A stretch of DNA of 64,000 nucleotides from Epiperipatus broadwayi (taxonomy: Eukaryota; Onychophora; Udeonychophora; Euonychophora; Peripatidae). The position numbers and the translations under genes were made by a program. Positions 11,116-24,180 of this stretch are shown here, piece by piece. Numbering within the stretch: the first letter of the stretch is position 1; each line of letters opens with the position of its first letter. Where the stretch lies: positions 184,001 through 248,000 of the forward strand of contig JAQFVV010012446.1 in NCBI GenBank assembly GCA_028023455.1, read 5' to 3'. Below the pieces are notes generated by a model. It saw nothing but the letters and a program-made list of their open reading frames with translations. It had not been told where the DNA came from and searched no databases.

Positions 11116-12324
11116 AGTTAAGCACTTTGAGATGTGTGTGAAAGAAAGATCTGTTATAAATAAAAATATAGGATTAAAAAAATAAACATTTTTTATTCTA
11201 AAAAAAAAAAAGAAAATCATAATAAATCTTTTTGGCAATATTGTATTGTCTTGTTCTGCCTATAAGAATTTTCTGGGTTTTTTTCTTGCCAATACAATTC
11301 TTTCACACTAATTTATTCCCCTAATAAAAATAGTTTTGGTAGCTTTATTCCATCATCATCAACGATCATCAATCCACTGCAGGATAAAGATCTCTCCAAG
11401 TTCAAACCATCTTCTTTGATATTTAGCTTCTTTTCTCCACAACACCCCTGCATACTTTCTTATTTCATTCATCCATCTCACATGTGGTCTCTTTCTGGAT
11501 CTTTTATAATCTCTTGGAATCCAGTTTAAGATTTCAATTGTTCATCTATTATCATCTTTTCTAGAAATATGTCCAGCCGAACTTCACTTCAGACTTTTAA
11601 TTTTTTCAATGAGGTTAGTAACACCTGTTTGTTCCATTACCCAGATATTGTGTTCTTGATCTCTTCTTATTACTCCCAACATGCCTCACTCCATACTTCT
11701 TTGAATGGTCTGAAGTCTCTGTATTGCTCTTCTATTAAGTGTATGTCTCAGATTCATAAGTAAGAACTGATAAAACACATTTATTAAAAACCTTCCTTTT
11801 CAAACACATGGGCATATTTCCGTTTAGTATCACGTTATTTCTGCCAAAAGCACTCCAACCAAGTTTAATTCTATGATTAATTTCATCCATCGTGTTTTCA
11901 TTTATATTAATAATCTGATCAAGCTCTTTGTAATTGTTAACTTCTTCTAACTCATCATAATCAATCTATATATTCATATTTTGAGAAAATCCATTGAACA
12001 TTACTTTAATCTTTTTAACATTTATCTTTAGTCCTACTTTCATCTGATAACTCCTGCAACCTTTTCTACAGTCCTAAAGCATTATTTACAAAAACAACTA
12101 CATCATCTGCAAAAATCTAAATGTTTTAAATAATCTCCATTTACTTTCACTCCTTTAGATTCCCATTTTAATCCACAAAATGCATCTTGCACCACTGCTG
12201 TAAAAAATGTTGAAGATATGGAGTCACCTAAACAGTGAGGATTGCCAATTCCTCTACAAGCTTTATGATAAATGCTTAGCCAGAGCCAACACTTAAAATA
12301 TCTCTGTCAGGAACCCCTTCCCAA

Positions 12325-12367
12325 ACCCCTGACCATGGTTTCGTGCTTTGGCACTCCTCAGAGAGGT
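12325..12367 (-). ncRNA. Hammerhead ribozyme motif, family D, minus copy
   Basis: On the minus strand: stem I 5' side ACCUCU, core CUGAGGA (12355-12361; base 7 is variable in this ribozyme), stem II GUGC / GCAC with a CAAA loop, GAAA, palindromic stem III ACCAUGGU (12332-12339), C17 at 12331, then AGGGGU pairing back with ACCUCU. All invariant core bases are present, so self-cleavage after 12331 is plausible. Confidence 0.75.
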
Positions 12368-12722
12368 GTCAGGGTAGGTTCAGACACTAGATCTAAAAAT
12401 ACCAACCCAAAGCCAAGCACTTAGCTAAAAGTTATCTATTGAATGGGAAAATCTGAAATTTTCAGACATCTACATGTCTTCAAACCCAGCTATCCAACTC
12501 AAATAGCTATATGGGGCTGATAGATCTTCAGCCATACCATATATTAGTAGTCATAGCAATATAAAATTGCATAAGACTTTTGGCAGAGACTATAAATAGT
12601 CAAAATAAGAGTCATAGATCACATGACCCTATCTCTTAAGCTTGTAAGTTATAGATAACTTTTAGCTAAGTGCTTAGCTTTGGGTTGGTATTTTTAGATC
12701 TAGTGTCTGAACATACCCTGAC

Positions 12723-12765
12723 ACCTCTCTGAGGAGTTCCAAAGCATGAAACCATGGTCAGGGGT
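12723..12765 (+). ncRNA. Hammerhead ribozyme motif, family D, forward copy 1
   Basis: Same layout on the plus strand, core 12729-12735, C17 at 12759. Stem II is damaged (GUUC opposite GCAU instead of GUGC / GCAC), including a C-to-T change at the CpG before GAAA, so it is probably weak or inactive. Confidence 0.65.
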
Positions 12766-13156
12766 TTGGGAAGGGGTTCCTGACAGAGATATTTTAAGTG
12801 CTGGCTCTGGCTAAGCATTTATCATAAAGCTTGTAGAGGAATTGGCAATCCTCACTGTTTATAACTTACAAGCTTAAGAGATAGGGTCATGTGATCTATG
12901 AATTGATCTATGACTCTTATTTTGACTATTTATAGTCTCTGCCAAAAGTCTTATGCAATTTTATATTGCTATGACTACTAATATATGGTATGGCTGAAGA
13001 TCTATCAGCCCCATATAGCTATTTGAGTTGGATAGCTGGGTTTGAAGACATGTAGATGTCTGAAAATTTCAGATTTTCCACTCAATAGATAACTTTTAGC
13101 TAAGTGCTTAGCTTTGGGTTGGTATTTTTAGATCTAGTGTCTGAACCTACCCTTAC

Positions 13157-13199
13157 ACCTCTCTGAGGAGTGCCAAAGCACGAAACCATGGTCAGGGGT
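13157..13199 (+). ncRNA. Hammerhead ribozyme motif, family D, forward copy 2
   Basis: Core CUGAGGA 13163-13169; stem II GUGC (13170-13173) and GCAC (13178-13181) pair perfectly; GAAA 13182-13185; palindrome ACCAUGGU 13185-13192; C17 at 13193; stem I ACCUCU with AGGGGU (13194-13199). This copy keeps all core bases and looks competent. Confidence 0.75.
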
Positions 13200-15330
13200 T
13201 TGGGAAGGGGTTCCTGACAGAGATATTTTAAGTGCTGGCTCTGGCTAAGCATTTATCATAAAGCTTGTAGAGGAATTGGCAATCCTCACTGTTTATAACT
13301 TACAAGCTTAAGAGATAGGGTCATGTGATCTATGAATTGATCTATGACTCTTATTTTGACTATGGAGTCACCTGTCTTACACTCTTCTCAATGTTGACTT
13401 TCCTAATACCATTATTTAATTTAATTGTTGCTGTTGCATTTTTATAAATATTCTTCAAAATATGACAATATCCTGGATCTATATGCTTTAATCACTAAAG
13501 AAATGTTTATAGAATCAAATGCCTTTTCATAATCTACAAATCCAAAGCATAATGGGAACTCATATTCATTTATCCTTTCTATAACTTCTCTCAATACCTG
13601 GATATGATCTACTGTACTAAAACCACTTTTAAATCCAGCTTGTTCTCTTGGTTGGTGGAAATCCAATGTTCTCTGTAAATGAGTTGTAATTGTTAAAAAT
13701 TTTGTATAAAACTGATGAAAGGCTGATAGGACTCTTTTAAATATTAATACTAATACTGCATTCTTCCCATCATTTGGTACATCTTTATCATTTAGACATT
13801 TGGTATATAACTTTGGTAAAAAAAAATTCTATTTCTTCACCTGCTTCTTTTGATATATCAATTATAGTTCCATCATTACCTGGAGCCTTTCCTTTCTTTA
13901 TAAATTTAATTGCATGTCTCACTTCTTCATTTAAAATTCTGGGCAATGTGGAAGATATAATAGATATAGGAAGTACTTGTTCTTTATTACTATATAATTC
14001 TTGATAAAAGTCTTCTATCCATTTTATGATGTCAACTTTTTTTAATAATAGTTCCATCTTTTTTCCTTATTGCAGATATATATTTCCTACCAATACCAAA
14101 ATGTTGTTTTACACTCTTGAGACTTATTCTCTTCTACAGCTTCCCTTACTAGTTCACAGTTATACTTTCTTATATCATTTTTCAATTTTTTTCTGCACCA
14201 TTTTACAGAATTTGAGGTATTCAATCCTTTTTAATGCATCATTTTTGTATATATTCATATTCCTTCTTCATAAATTCTCTAATCACAGTAGAAATTTTAT
14301 TGGTCAATTGCTGCTTTTTTCTACCAGCTATCTTTGTTGCAGTTTTTAAAAATGTATCAGTTACTTTTATATTAATTTCATTCAAATCTGAATCATGTTC
14401 AAAATCTACTAATACTTGAAACCGATTTGGAAGTTCTAATTAAAATTTATTAGAGTGTTTTTGAAGATTAAGAATATTAACTGTAAATATTGTTTTTAAA
14501 TTTAATAAGTTTTGCCTCTCTAGTTTTGCATTAACACATATTTTACATCTTACTAATCGATCACTTCCTGTGTTAAATTTATTACGAACATTACAATCTT
14601 GAAATATGTATTTTCTGTTAGTCAAAATATCGATGCTTCTATGTCCATTTCCTTTTAACATTTTTTCTCAAAAGTATTCATAGTATAAAGTTTTTCTTTT
14701 TCTGCAAACTCCACAAGTCTATGACCTCTCTCATTTCTATTACCACAACCAAAATTCCCTATAACACTTTCATCTTTCATTTGTTTCCCATTCTAGCATT
14801 AAAGACTCCCATAACAATTTTAAAATGTTGTTTACTCTGATCAAAAGCCTTTTGTACATCCATAAAAAAATTTACTACTTCATCACTATGAGAACTTGTT
14901 GGGGCATAAACCTGAATCATCTCATTTGGTATCTGCTATTAAGTTGTACAACTAATCCTGCCACTCTGTCCGATACACCATCAATATCCACAATGTTGTT
15001 CTTCCACTTTTTATTTATAATGAATTCTCCACTTGTATTTCCAATATTTGTGGGCTTTATAGTAGAGTACATGTCCTCTTTTTAAATCAATTGTCTCTTC
15101 ACCTTCTAACTTCACAAAGTCAAATAATGTCCCATTTAATATAAAACAGTTCTTCTTCTAATTCTTGCAATGTTCCTTCTCTTGAAAGTGATCTACAGTT
15201 ATGAGTATCTAAATAAAAAGTTGTCATCAAATGGCAGCCTGGGTCCACAACCAGGGGATTCTTACCACCCTCCATTCTTGGCCACCAACTGCTGCCTTGG
15301 TTGGTGACTTTACAGCCTCCTGGGAATAAG

Positions 15331-16311
15331 GTTCATGATTTATTTTTGTCTGTCATGATTTTATATATCCTATTGGAAAAATATTTATCATTTACACATA
15401 CATTCATTCTGCCTTATCAGGCAACTGAGAAGACAGACCATGATGTTTCTTGATCTCAAACTCAGAGGTGAAAAGCCAATAAATTCACCATGCTGGCCAA
15501 TGCATGTTGGTGAGCAGCTCATCCATGTTCTTATACTACATGAATAATCACATAGTAATAACAGCTGAAATGACAATAATTAATGGAGTGGACATTTAAG
15601 ACTTTTCCCTACTTGGTTTCTTTAAGACCTCCAAGAGGAATCAAAGGGTCTCCTTTCAGTTAATAGCAAATTCTTTTCTGCAGCTTTATTCATCCCTGCT
15701 TAAACTCTAGGCTTTTCAAACTTTTGCAATTACTGTTATTGATATAATAGATTGATAAATATTCAAGACTGTTAGTCATTCTGATTCAACATTATTATAT
15801 TTTTAGCATGTCTTTTTAATTGCAGTTAGACTCATTATTCTAATGATATTAATTTTGGAATTTTACAATTTGTCTTTTTTCTCTTTTTGTTCTCTTTAAA
15901 ATGACCCCACAATAAATATTTTGAAATGGGGGGGGGGATTTGGTTCATGCAAGATCTTTATTTTAATAATTATTTCTAATAAATAATAGTAAAATATCCT
16001 TGAAGCATTTTCTCCTATTATTATATTGTTTTCTGGTGGTTTATGAAGTACTTCAAAGTAAAATATTTAAAAACTGACACATACTTTATATTAATTTTTT
16101 CTCCACGCTTTAGTGACGTCAACCTATTTACTTTTAATATTTTAGGACTATTTATTTTTACAGTACTTCATGATTATTTACAATGTTCATAAATTTATTT
16201 TTAAAAAGAATAATATTATGGATAAATCCGCACACAGAATACACATACATTGCAAAATGTCCTAATGTCGAACTGTAATAGTATACAAACAAATTACTTT
16301 TTACTGTTAAT
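15331..16311. other. Stretch without recognisable genes
   Basis: Only AT-rich DNA, a G run at about 15928-15936 and weak frames were seen. Confidence 0.55.
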
Positions 16312-16720
16312 ATCTAGAGTATATGAACAAAGAATTTCACACAACCCACCACTCCCCACTCTATCTCATATTACTGATACTCTTGTACACATATATGTCG
16401 AAAAGATAAATAATCACCAATATACGTATTTCATGCTAAACCAGCAATCACAGTTGGTCCAGATTACCATCGCTACACATATATGCTACAAGTGCTCAGA
16501 TATATATTAAGATAGCAAATCCTCCTACTTTAATGGACAGGCTTCAATGTACTCCACACTCCAACTTTTCAACTGTCCATCCAATTGAAAATCTGCTGAT
16601 GGAATGCTCAAAGGCCACCCTTAGGCCGAGATTGTTGTCACACCCATGTTGACCTAAAGGTCAATCTGACCCCTCATGTACAGGAAATAATCCATTTAAT
16701 ACATATACAAGAGATGGGCA
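16312..16720 (-). mobile_element. Ribozyme repeat, family B, single decayed monomer
   Basis: Closely related to 34896-35240 and 38981-39390. The hammerhead motif is on the minus strand at 16411-16466, but two bases are missing from its core (CCAACTGTGATTG where the relatives read CCAACTGATGATTG), so it cannot cleave. No target duplication was located. Confidence 0.7.
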
Positions 16721-16934
16721 GTCATCTCTATTCCAAAAAAATGAATTTTAATAAAAAAATGTTTTATAAATTTTGTCATCACAGTAAAACAGAATTAAAA
16801 AGACCATCAACACAAAAGTCTACAAGCAAAAATGATTTCTTACGCAAATAAATTTTCCAGGTTGATTTTTGATTTAATGTAATAAATAAATTTATCAATA
16901 TATTTACAAACAAAAATAAAAAAACCTCTTAGTA

Positions 16935-19210
16935 AGTACGAAGGGGTATCCAAAAGTAACCCAAATCATTCTCTGAAAAGGAATCACATTGTAGTACATG
17001 CTTCTACAGATAAGTGTTGTCTACCTCATGCTATAATTAGGTACATTACAGATAATATAGATAAACAGGGGAGTAGAAATGTGTATGTTATGGTAGAATC
17101 AAATTATTTTTCAGAGACTTCAGAGAGAGTAATAGATGAATATATAGAATTGATTACGAATTTGAATAAGATTAAAGGAAGAGTAAGAATAGTTGGATTA
17201 TTACCAAGATTTGACAATAGGTGTGCCTTAGATAGAGCATGTTCTATAACTGAGAGATTGTGTGGGAGAAATGATGTTATGTTTATGAATGTGTGGGATT
17301 TTTCTATTAGTAAGAGGGAGTTATATAATAAAGATGAATTACATTTAATAAAAGAAGGAAGTGAAATATTAGGGAGTTTGATTTATAAAGAAATTTAATT
17401 TGGGAAACTTATAAAAAAAGGGGTGGGCTTTTAAATTGTAGTATTATCAGAAAGAAGAATTGACAGGATGTAAGAAATAAACAGAGTAGCTGATTTGGAT
17501 ATAAATGAAGATGTAGAGAGGGAATGGGTCTGTAAAATTGATGGTAAGCAATGTATTAATAAATGGAATGGAGAAGAAAGAATGAAAAAATTTATAGAGT
17601 AGTTAAGAAAGGAGAAATTATTAAAATTAGATATTTGAATATGCAAGGTGGTAGGAGACCAGAGAAGTTGTTTGAATTAAACAAAGCAGTTAATGAGAAA
17701 AAGCTTCAGGTGTTAGCAATAGTAAAAATACATCTAAGAGAAGATGAAAAATCTATAGTGGATGACTTGGTATGGCAGTGTATAAATAGAAAGGAAAAAT
17801 GGGTGTTTGTATAGGAATTAATGTCAAAACAATATTTAAATATTGTTAAATGTCAAGAACATTTGTGGTTTGAGATAAAGTTTGAAAGATAAGAATGGAT
17901 GGTGGCTATAGTGTATATGGTCACTGGAGATAGTCAAATTATAATGTAGTGGAACAGTTGTATATATGAATGACTAGTTAATGATATACACAGTTTCAGA
18001 TAAAAGGGTATGAGAATAATGGATATAGGGGATGTGAATGGGCATGTTGAAGAAATTGATGAGGTTGATTACAAGAATAGACAGCTTTTGAAAAAAATTG
18101 AGCTTTGGAAAGTTGTCAACTATTTATGAGGGGCCAGTACACATAGTCTAGGAATAATATATTTTACACAATAGATTATCTATTAGTAGAAAAAGAAAGA
18201 ATGAATAAAGTATGGAAAATTAAAGTGTTTGATAATGAAGTGAGAATATGTAATAGTGATCATAACTTTACTATAATAGAAATAGTTAGTAATGTGATGG
18301 AAAATAGTAATAAAAGTCTAAATGAATGGATAAATATGTGGATGGAGAATGACAGATAAGAATAAGTTAGAAGAATATAAAATAAAAGTTGAAGAAATCA
18401 TGGACATGTTGCTTGGTGATAATTATAAAGACTGGTGGGGTGAAGTGTAAAAAAGAGAGGAAAGGCACTCAGAGAATATAACTGATATTAAGGACAAAGA
18501 AAAGTGAAAAAGATGTTAAATGTTACATGGGAAAAGTATTTTAAAAAAGTTACCTAAGATAAATTATTATAGACAGAAAATGAAATTGAATAATAAATTT
18601 TTCGAGGATATTAATAAAAATAGAAAAAAATGGAAGAAAAAATTTTGGAAATACATTAAAAGAAAAAATATAGTAAAGAGAAATAATATTACTAGATGAT
18701 GCTGGACTAGAGAGTAGTTCTAGAGAGGAATTAAAGACAATCTGAAATGAGTTTGTAATGGACACATAAAAGATGTTAGAAATGAAGGACAGTGATAAAA
18801 AACATGAAATCATATAGTATTAGAAATATTAGGTTTACAGAAAATGATCTGAAGAAGGCAAAGAAAAAAGGAGAAAGGTTTATGTGGAATGGCAGTAGAG
18901 ATGGAGATGATTTTAGAAAATATGGCAGTTAAACCTATTATCATTTTTTAATAAGATGACAGAAAAGAAATGTTTTCCAAATAGAGTAATAAGAAGAGTA
19001 GGGCTACTATTTAAAGCAAAAAGTAATGATCATAGAATGCTAAGAAATTATAGACTGAGAGGGCTAACATCAGGGTTATGTAACATTTTCACATATATGA
19101 TGGCTGGAACGATTGCCATGTAGATGGAAGAAAATAATATAGGGGAGAAATTCAAGGTTTTTGATCAGCTAGTATAAGAGATATTATATTTGTAGTTACA
19201 CAACTTATAG
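16935..19210 (+). pseudogene. Esterase-LINE, decayed 5' portion
   Basis: Same family as the minus-strand LINE at 27406-31388. The first open part, about 16935-17398, is an SGNH/GDSL-esterase-like ORF1 with IVGLLPRF, DRACSITERL, FMNVWDF and the final block LHLIKEGSEILGSLI (DELHL here where the sister copy has the usual DGLHL). ORF2 starts near 17590 with IRYLNMQGGRRPEKLFELN (endonuclease) and is then full of stops and frameshifts. Matches continue into the reverse transcriptase (MLRNYRLRG, TYMMAG, MEENN) and break off near 19210, so the 3' half is missing. ORF1 esterase domains occur in several LINE clades such as CR1; their role in transposition is not settled. Confidence 0.75.
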
Positions 19211-19449
19211 TGTAAGAGTATACATATATGCCATTACATCACTTTGAAATAAAAGTGAAAAAAATATAAAATCACCCTTATGTAGATATTTATATAAAAA
19301 AAGAGAATTTAATAATTTTATTTGAATTAATATATATAATGCACAAATGGCAAACTAATTATACAATTATTTAAAGTTAAAAATCTAAAAACAAGATTGT
19401 TTTAATATAAAAGAATAAAAAAAGCTGTTAATTAATTAAAGTTATTTTT

Positions 19450-19554
19450 TTTCCTATGTCATAGCATTGGCCAGGACGCGAACCCACAACCGTCTGCAAC
19501 CAACTACTTGCTTGCATGGCGGCTGCGATACTTTTTGGCTAACAACGCAAGACA
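19450..19554 (-). mobile_element. tRNA-derived SINE, copy 3, with target duplication
   Basis: Same SINE family as 9715 and 10757: B box complement in GGACGCGAACCC, A box complement near 19534-19544 (changed by a few bases). AAAGTTATTTTT flanks it at 19438-19449 and 19555-19566; the outer T run makes one border inexact. Confidence 0.75.
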
Positions 19555-19566
19555 AAAGTTATTTTT

Positions 19567-22347
19567 AATCTTAGAGTGGAAATGATTTTTTATATTGACA
19601 TAATAGCAAATAGGCCCTTAGGCATAAAGTCAAATAAGAGATAAATTAAAAAAAAATACAAGTGATAAAATTTTGAGTTTCACCTCTAAAAAAAAGCTGG
19701 ACAATAACAATCATCATCACCAACTGAAGAGCACCAAACTAGGCAAGATCAGTCCTCAAATTTGATAACAAGAGTTCAAAATGTTATAAAAAGAAAACTT
19801 TTTAGTGGAGATTTAGATTTGGATTACTCTTGCTGATTGAGTGTTAATGAAACATATTTTATAAGTGTATTGCAGATCTCCAAAATGTAAAGATCATGCA
19901 ATAAATTACATTTCCTGTATTTGCAAGCTGAGATGGCCTTGAGTATAATGGTTCCCAGAAACTGGCAGGCAGTGCATTCATCTTCATTGAGGATAATATC
20001 AATATGGGATGGAATGAACTGTGAACATAGTTGTGAGGTGTATTAAGGACCATAAAGTCAGACCTTACCTACAGTATTAAAAAGTATAAACTTTTGTTTT
20101 AAATGAAATATGAACATTAACTATAAAAAACATTTGATTTCAATCAAGGTATTATCACCTCAGATAATTTTACAAAAGAGCTGATAAAAATATCAGCTGC
20201 AGTTTCGATAGTGGTCTTTGAAGAGAACAGTCTGGATGGTGATTTTGAAAAGAGCAGTTGGCAACATATAGCTAACTGAAAAATTGGTTATAATATTTTG
20301 CTGTAGCTTGTGGGAGTCTGTAGCAGTTGGTGTTAACTAGACAGAAAGATGGCTGGCAGATTTATACAGAGCTTCCATGAGATATAGCTGAAGTCAAGGC
20401 AGGAGATCCAACATAGTCTATTGATTCATGATAGTGGAGTTTGAATTCACTTGGGGGAAATGGGTCATCTTCCAGTGGTAAAATTTATAGCTACAAATGT
20501 GTTCTACAAGGGAGCTGCTTGCCTGTAACAAGCCTAGACAGAATGAAGACCAACTACAGACCAACATTTTACATGGATTTTATTTTTACTGATGATGACA
20601 ATCACCAAAACCAAATTCATCAAGAAAAATATTCCAGCTTGCCCAGGGAACCCCAGCTTGCTGAAGAAGTAATTATAGGTATGCTGACATATCTTAAGGC
20701 AGAGAAGACCAGGCAAATGTATATAAAGCTGGTGGTGAGTAGCGTAGCATTATATGAAATTTTAAATAATTTCTTTAGTAAAAAAACATTTTTACAACTA
20801 ATAGATATATATAAAGTAATGTTAGTTTAAAATTGTTTATAATTTAGAAGAAAAAAACATAATTAACAGTCAAGAAAAAGATTTCCAAAAATCTTTTAGA
20901 CTAGAAAAAAAAAGACATTTTAAATCAATCAACTGTCAAAAATTTAATAGTACTTATTTTAAAGAAAAAATGAAACTACCCACCAAAGTAAAACTTACCA
21001 TAAAAAAAATATGTGAATGTTATAATATAATTTCAACAAATAATTTAATTGTAAAAATGTATATTTTAATAACTTTATTATTATAACAAATTAAAATAGA
21101 TAAGCATCTATCTGTGTATATACATGCACACACATATGTGTAAATTTTAATTTTTTTATTGTATTTTATATAACAATTCAAAATAAATTAATATATTTCA
21201 CTAATATGCAGTTTAAATAAACTTAGGATAAATTATTTGTATTATTAAAATATAAGTTAAAAAGTTTAACCATTTATTATTTTTATGTAACAAGTTAAAT
21301 ATATTCAGAAATTTCATGCACACACATGTATGTGTGCATATATCTGTCAATTGTATTGCAAATATCAATGCTTGTCAAGTATAACCCATATGTAAAATTT
21401 AATCATTTTTTTATAATTATTTTATATTAATTGAAATGTTTTCATTGTATATTATAAAACATATATATATATGCATTTATGTAAACTCATTAAGAGACAT
21501 TGAAAATCAGTGTAATAACTTGAATTTTGTTGTAATCTTGTAAATCACAATGTGATAACTTTTATTATTGTATATTATTCAAAATCTGAAGCCTTATCCG
21601 ATAAGACCTTAATTTCATTTTTTATTGTTATCCTATAAACTTATTCAATTGTAAAAATTATCCCAGTGACTTAATTGTAAATATTTATAGAATGTTATGT
21701 AACTCATCTCTTGCTCACCATAACAGTAATAGAGCTTATGTTCTCTCATCTAGATTTGAGGATAACAGATGAATATATAAATGGGGATGTGTATTTAGTG
21801 CTTTGGGGTGTCCAGAGATGATCAATCATCATCCTGGTTGCTCCAGAAGAAAATACTCTTTAAATCACATGCACTACAAGTGGCCAGCTCATTGATGATG
21901 ATCAACATGTTCTAGATATCCCAGAATTATTGTTTAGATTTTCTGGTTATTGTCCAAGCTGGCAAAGGGTCAATAGTTAGTCTACAAAAAATCCATTTCC
22001 GATCCAATCACAAGATTGATATCCAACCACAAGATGGACTGTTGATTTTATTGTATTTTATTGTGGATCATTCATGACAATGAATGGTGTTTGATTAGTA
22101 CCTTACTTACTTAGACTGATTTTTACTTTTGATAATGCTGATTGATATATGATTGATGTATAGTTATTTTAGTTACTCTAAGGAGTGACTGGCTGATCTC
22201 TCAGGGATCACTTGATCTCATGCTCCCCTTAAATATATCTTACTTATAGATACTTTGGTAAATTATTGATATTTCATTTTAAATTGAATGAGAGTGATGA
22301 TGATCTTGCCATTATCCCAAGGATGACCACTCTTTCCTCCATCCTGT

Positions 22348-22352
<5 letters not shown>
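19567..22352. other. Long stretch without supported genes
   Basis: The longest frame, 20441-20830 (+, 129 codons), has no recognisable domain and a composition fitting chance. The rest is AT-rich with TATATA and ACACAC patches near 21115-21140 and 21465. Confidence 0.5.

Positions 22353-22441
<89 letters not shown>
22353..22441. repeat. (TA)n microsatellite
   Basis: About 89 bp of uninterrupted TA dinucleotides, self-complementary and able to extrude a cruciform. A short frame across it (Tyr-Ile repeats) is an artefact. Confidence 0.97.
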
Positions 22442-22445
<4 letters not shown>

Positions 22446-22909
22446 TTTGTTAAATGTTACAATAATTATATTTTACTATAAAAACACCTGCCCTTTCTTC
22501 AACAATATTCATTTGGTCATGATAAAAATCATTTAAAAAATTATTGCTCAGTGGCATGGAGACAGTTTAGAACACTGATTTTCGATATAGCAAATATTAG
22601 TGATTAGAAAATGACAAAGAAAATAGCGAAATCAAAACACTATGAATATTATTTTAAATGAAAAAACAATCAGAAACAATATTTAGACTTTCACAAATAT
22701 TAAAAAAAAATGAAACAAGAAAAAACCCAGCTTTCATATTTGTCCATATCACATCAGAGCAGGGACTTGATATTTAAATCTATCTACTTAGATATTTATC
22801 TATCTACGTAACTATTTATCTATCAAAATTGAAATTACTTTTTCAATCAACAAAAAAACTTGAGAACATTATTGAAAGATTTCATGTAATTCTACTTTTT
22901 ACTAACTGC

Positions 22910-23665
22910 AGTTAGTAATATTTACTAAGGCAATAAACCTAAAGCTTGTGCTGTTAAAAATGCGAAGGCAGGGACCTCTACAGGTCTTAACCACAAGCTT
23001 ATGCATTGGAAGAAAAGAGGGGAACCCTTCTTTATTTCAATCTATATTCTATATAAATAGTTGAAGCTGAAGTGGTTAGATCTGAGAGTGTGAAGCCATT
23101 CAATACTTCACTGATTAAGTCCACAATTCCTATTATACATAAATACTGGTGAAATCTTTTGATTTACAATGAGCCAATGGAAAGATCTTATAGTTAGAAA
23201 TCTATTACGATAATTTTAAGGTTTTAATTATAAATTTATTTAACGCATATTGATTACATAAGTAATATTTACTAAGGCAATAAACCTAAAACTTGTGCAG
23301 TTAAGAATGCAAAGGTAGGGACCTCTACAGGTCTTAACCACAAGCTTATGCATTGGAAGAAAAGAGGGGAACCCTTCTTTACTTCAACCTACTTTAAAAT
23401 TATCATAATAGATTTCTACCTATAAGATCTTTCCATTGACTCATTGTAAATCGAAAGATTTACAAGTATTAGTGTGTAATAGGAATTGTGGACTTAATCA
23501 GTGAAGTATTGAATGGCTTCACGCTCTCAGATCTAACTGCTTCAGCTTCACCTATTTATATAGAAAGTAGGTTGAAGTAAAGAAGGGTTCCCCTATTTTC
23601 TTCCAATGCATAAGCTTGTGGTTAAGATCTGCAGAGGTCCCTACCTTCACATTTTTAACTGCAGT
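22910..23665. repeat. Composite direct and inverted repeat
   Basis: A block starting AGTAATATTTACTAAGGC occurs at about 22914 and again at 23261 (same orientation). An inverted copy of its later part ends at about 23665. A second block (about 23060-23230) reappears inverted at about 23400-23575. The order is therefore A, B, A, inverted B, inverted A. The head-to-head arrangement resembles the ribozyme-bearing repeats in this window, but no convincing hammerhead core was found. Confidence 0.75.
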
Positions 23666-24180
23666 TAGATAAATAATATTATCTAGAATAGATCGACTTT
23701 TACTTTTTATTTCAATTTTTTTCATATAACATTTAATTGGGAAAATGTAATTTTTATATATATTCATCATCATGATAAATGTTTAAAATAGTTTTTATTA
23801 GTTTGTTACATTTTTCTGTAATATGTTAATTTATAAATAAAAAACACCTGAAATATTGTATTGCTCATCTTAAATGAAAACTTTTCATAATAGATAAATA
23901 TATCGCGGTGAAATAAATATAGATGTCGCGACAGCATGCAGCTCCAATGGTGCTAATTTTGCATATTGATAAAAATAAAATGGAACTTGATATAGTTAGT
24001 GTCTTTGAATAGAATGTCAATTATGTTTAATTAGTTGTATTTACATAATAAATGGGTAAAATATTAAATGAATGTTATATTATTGATATATTCAAGGACA
24101 ATTTAATATTTATTCTGGGTTATTACCTCATTATATTATGTTCACTTTAATATTATAAATAATGAGACATATTAAATGTA
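23666..24180. other. AT-rich stretch without recognisable genes
   Basis: Nothing recognised apart from short A/T runs. Confidence 0.5.

Larger units (their letters stand above)
12230..13360. mobile_element. Hammerhead-ribozyme repeat element, family D (retrozyme-like)
   Basis: A 1131-bp insertion inside the RTE relic, bounded by exact 13-bp duplications TATGGAGTCACCT (12217-12229 and 13361-13373). It holds about one monomer on the minus strand (12230 to about 12650) joined head to head with about 1.6 monomers on the plus strand. The forward units repeat with a period of 434 bp, measured between equivalent ribozyme cleavage bases 12759 and 13193. Each unit carries one hammerhead motif. There is no ORF. 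The head-to-head junction near 12650 could form a very long hairpin. Movement by another element's reverse transcriptase is inferred. Confidence 0.8.
11570..15230 (-). pseudogene. RTE-like endonuclease-reverse transcriptase, multiply frameshifted
   Basis: The endonuclease part (about 15230-14440) shows NCRSLSREGTLQELEEEL, DLKRGHVLYY, YAPTSSHSDE and, at its end, ILTNRKYIFQD...FNTGSDRLVR. The reverse transcriptase (about 14057-13374) shows FIKKGKAPGNDGTI, then QPREQAGFKSGFSTVDHIQVL and FGFVDYEKAFDSI, the hallmark RTE block. The catalytic-loop region is interrupted by the ribozyme-bearing insertion. C-terminal RTE blocks continue from 12216 to about 11570. Frames change repeatedly and no segment exceeds about 90 codons, so this is an old copy. 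Confidence 0.8.
11340..15330 (-). mobile_element. RTE-like LINE, decayed, split by a ribozyme-bearing insertion
   Basis: On the minus strand the pieces follow RTE order: a 5' segment to about 15330, endonuclease, reverse transcriptase, C-terminal domain, and a 3' end of TGATGA-like repeats near 11345. Without the 1131-bp insert at 12230-13360 and one copy of its 13-bp duplication it is about 2.85 kb, close to full length for the group. Many frameshifts and stops make it inactive. Partial relatives lie at 35600-36835 and 54930-56050. Confidence 0.8.

Noticed and set aside
20441-20830. A 129-codon plus-strand frame
   Set aside because: No recognisable domain, composition close to chance, lies in repeat-like AT-rich DNA. 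It could be an exon but nothing supports it.
22266-22481. Frame rich in Tyr-Ile repeats
   Set aside because: It is the translation of the (TA)n microsatellite.
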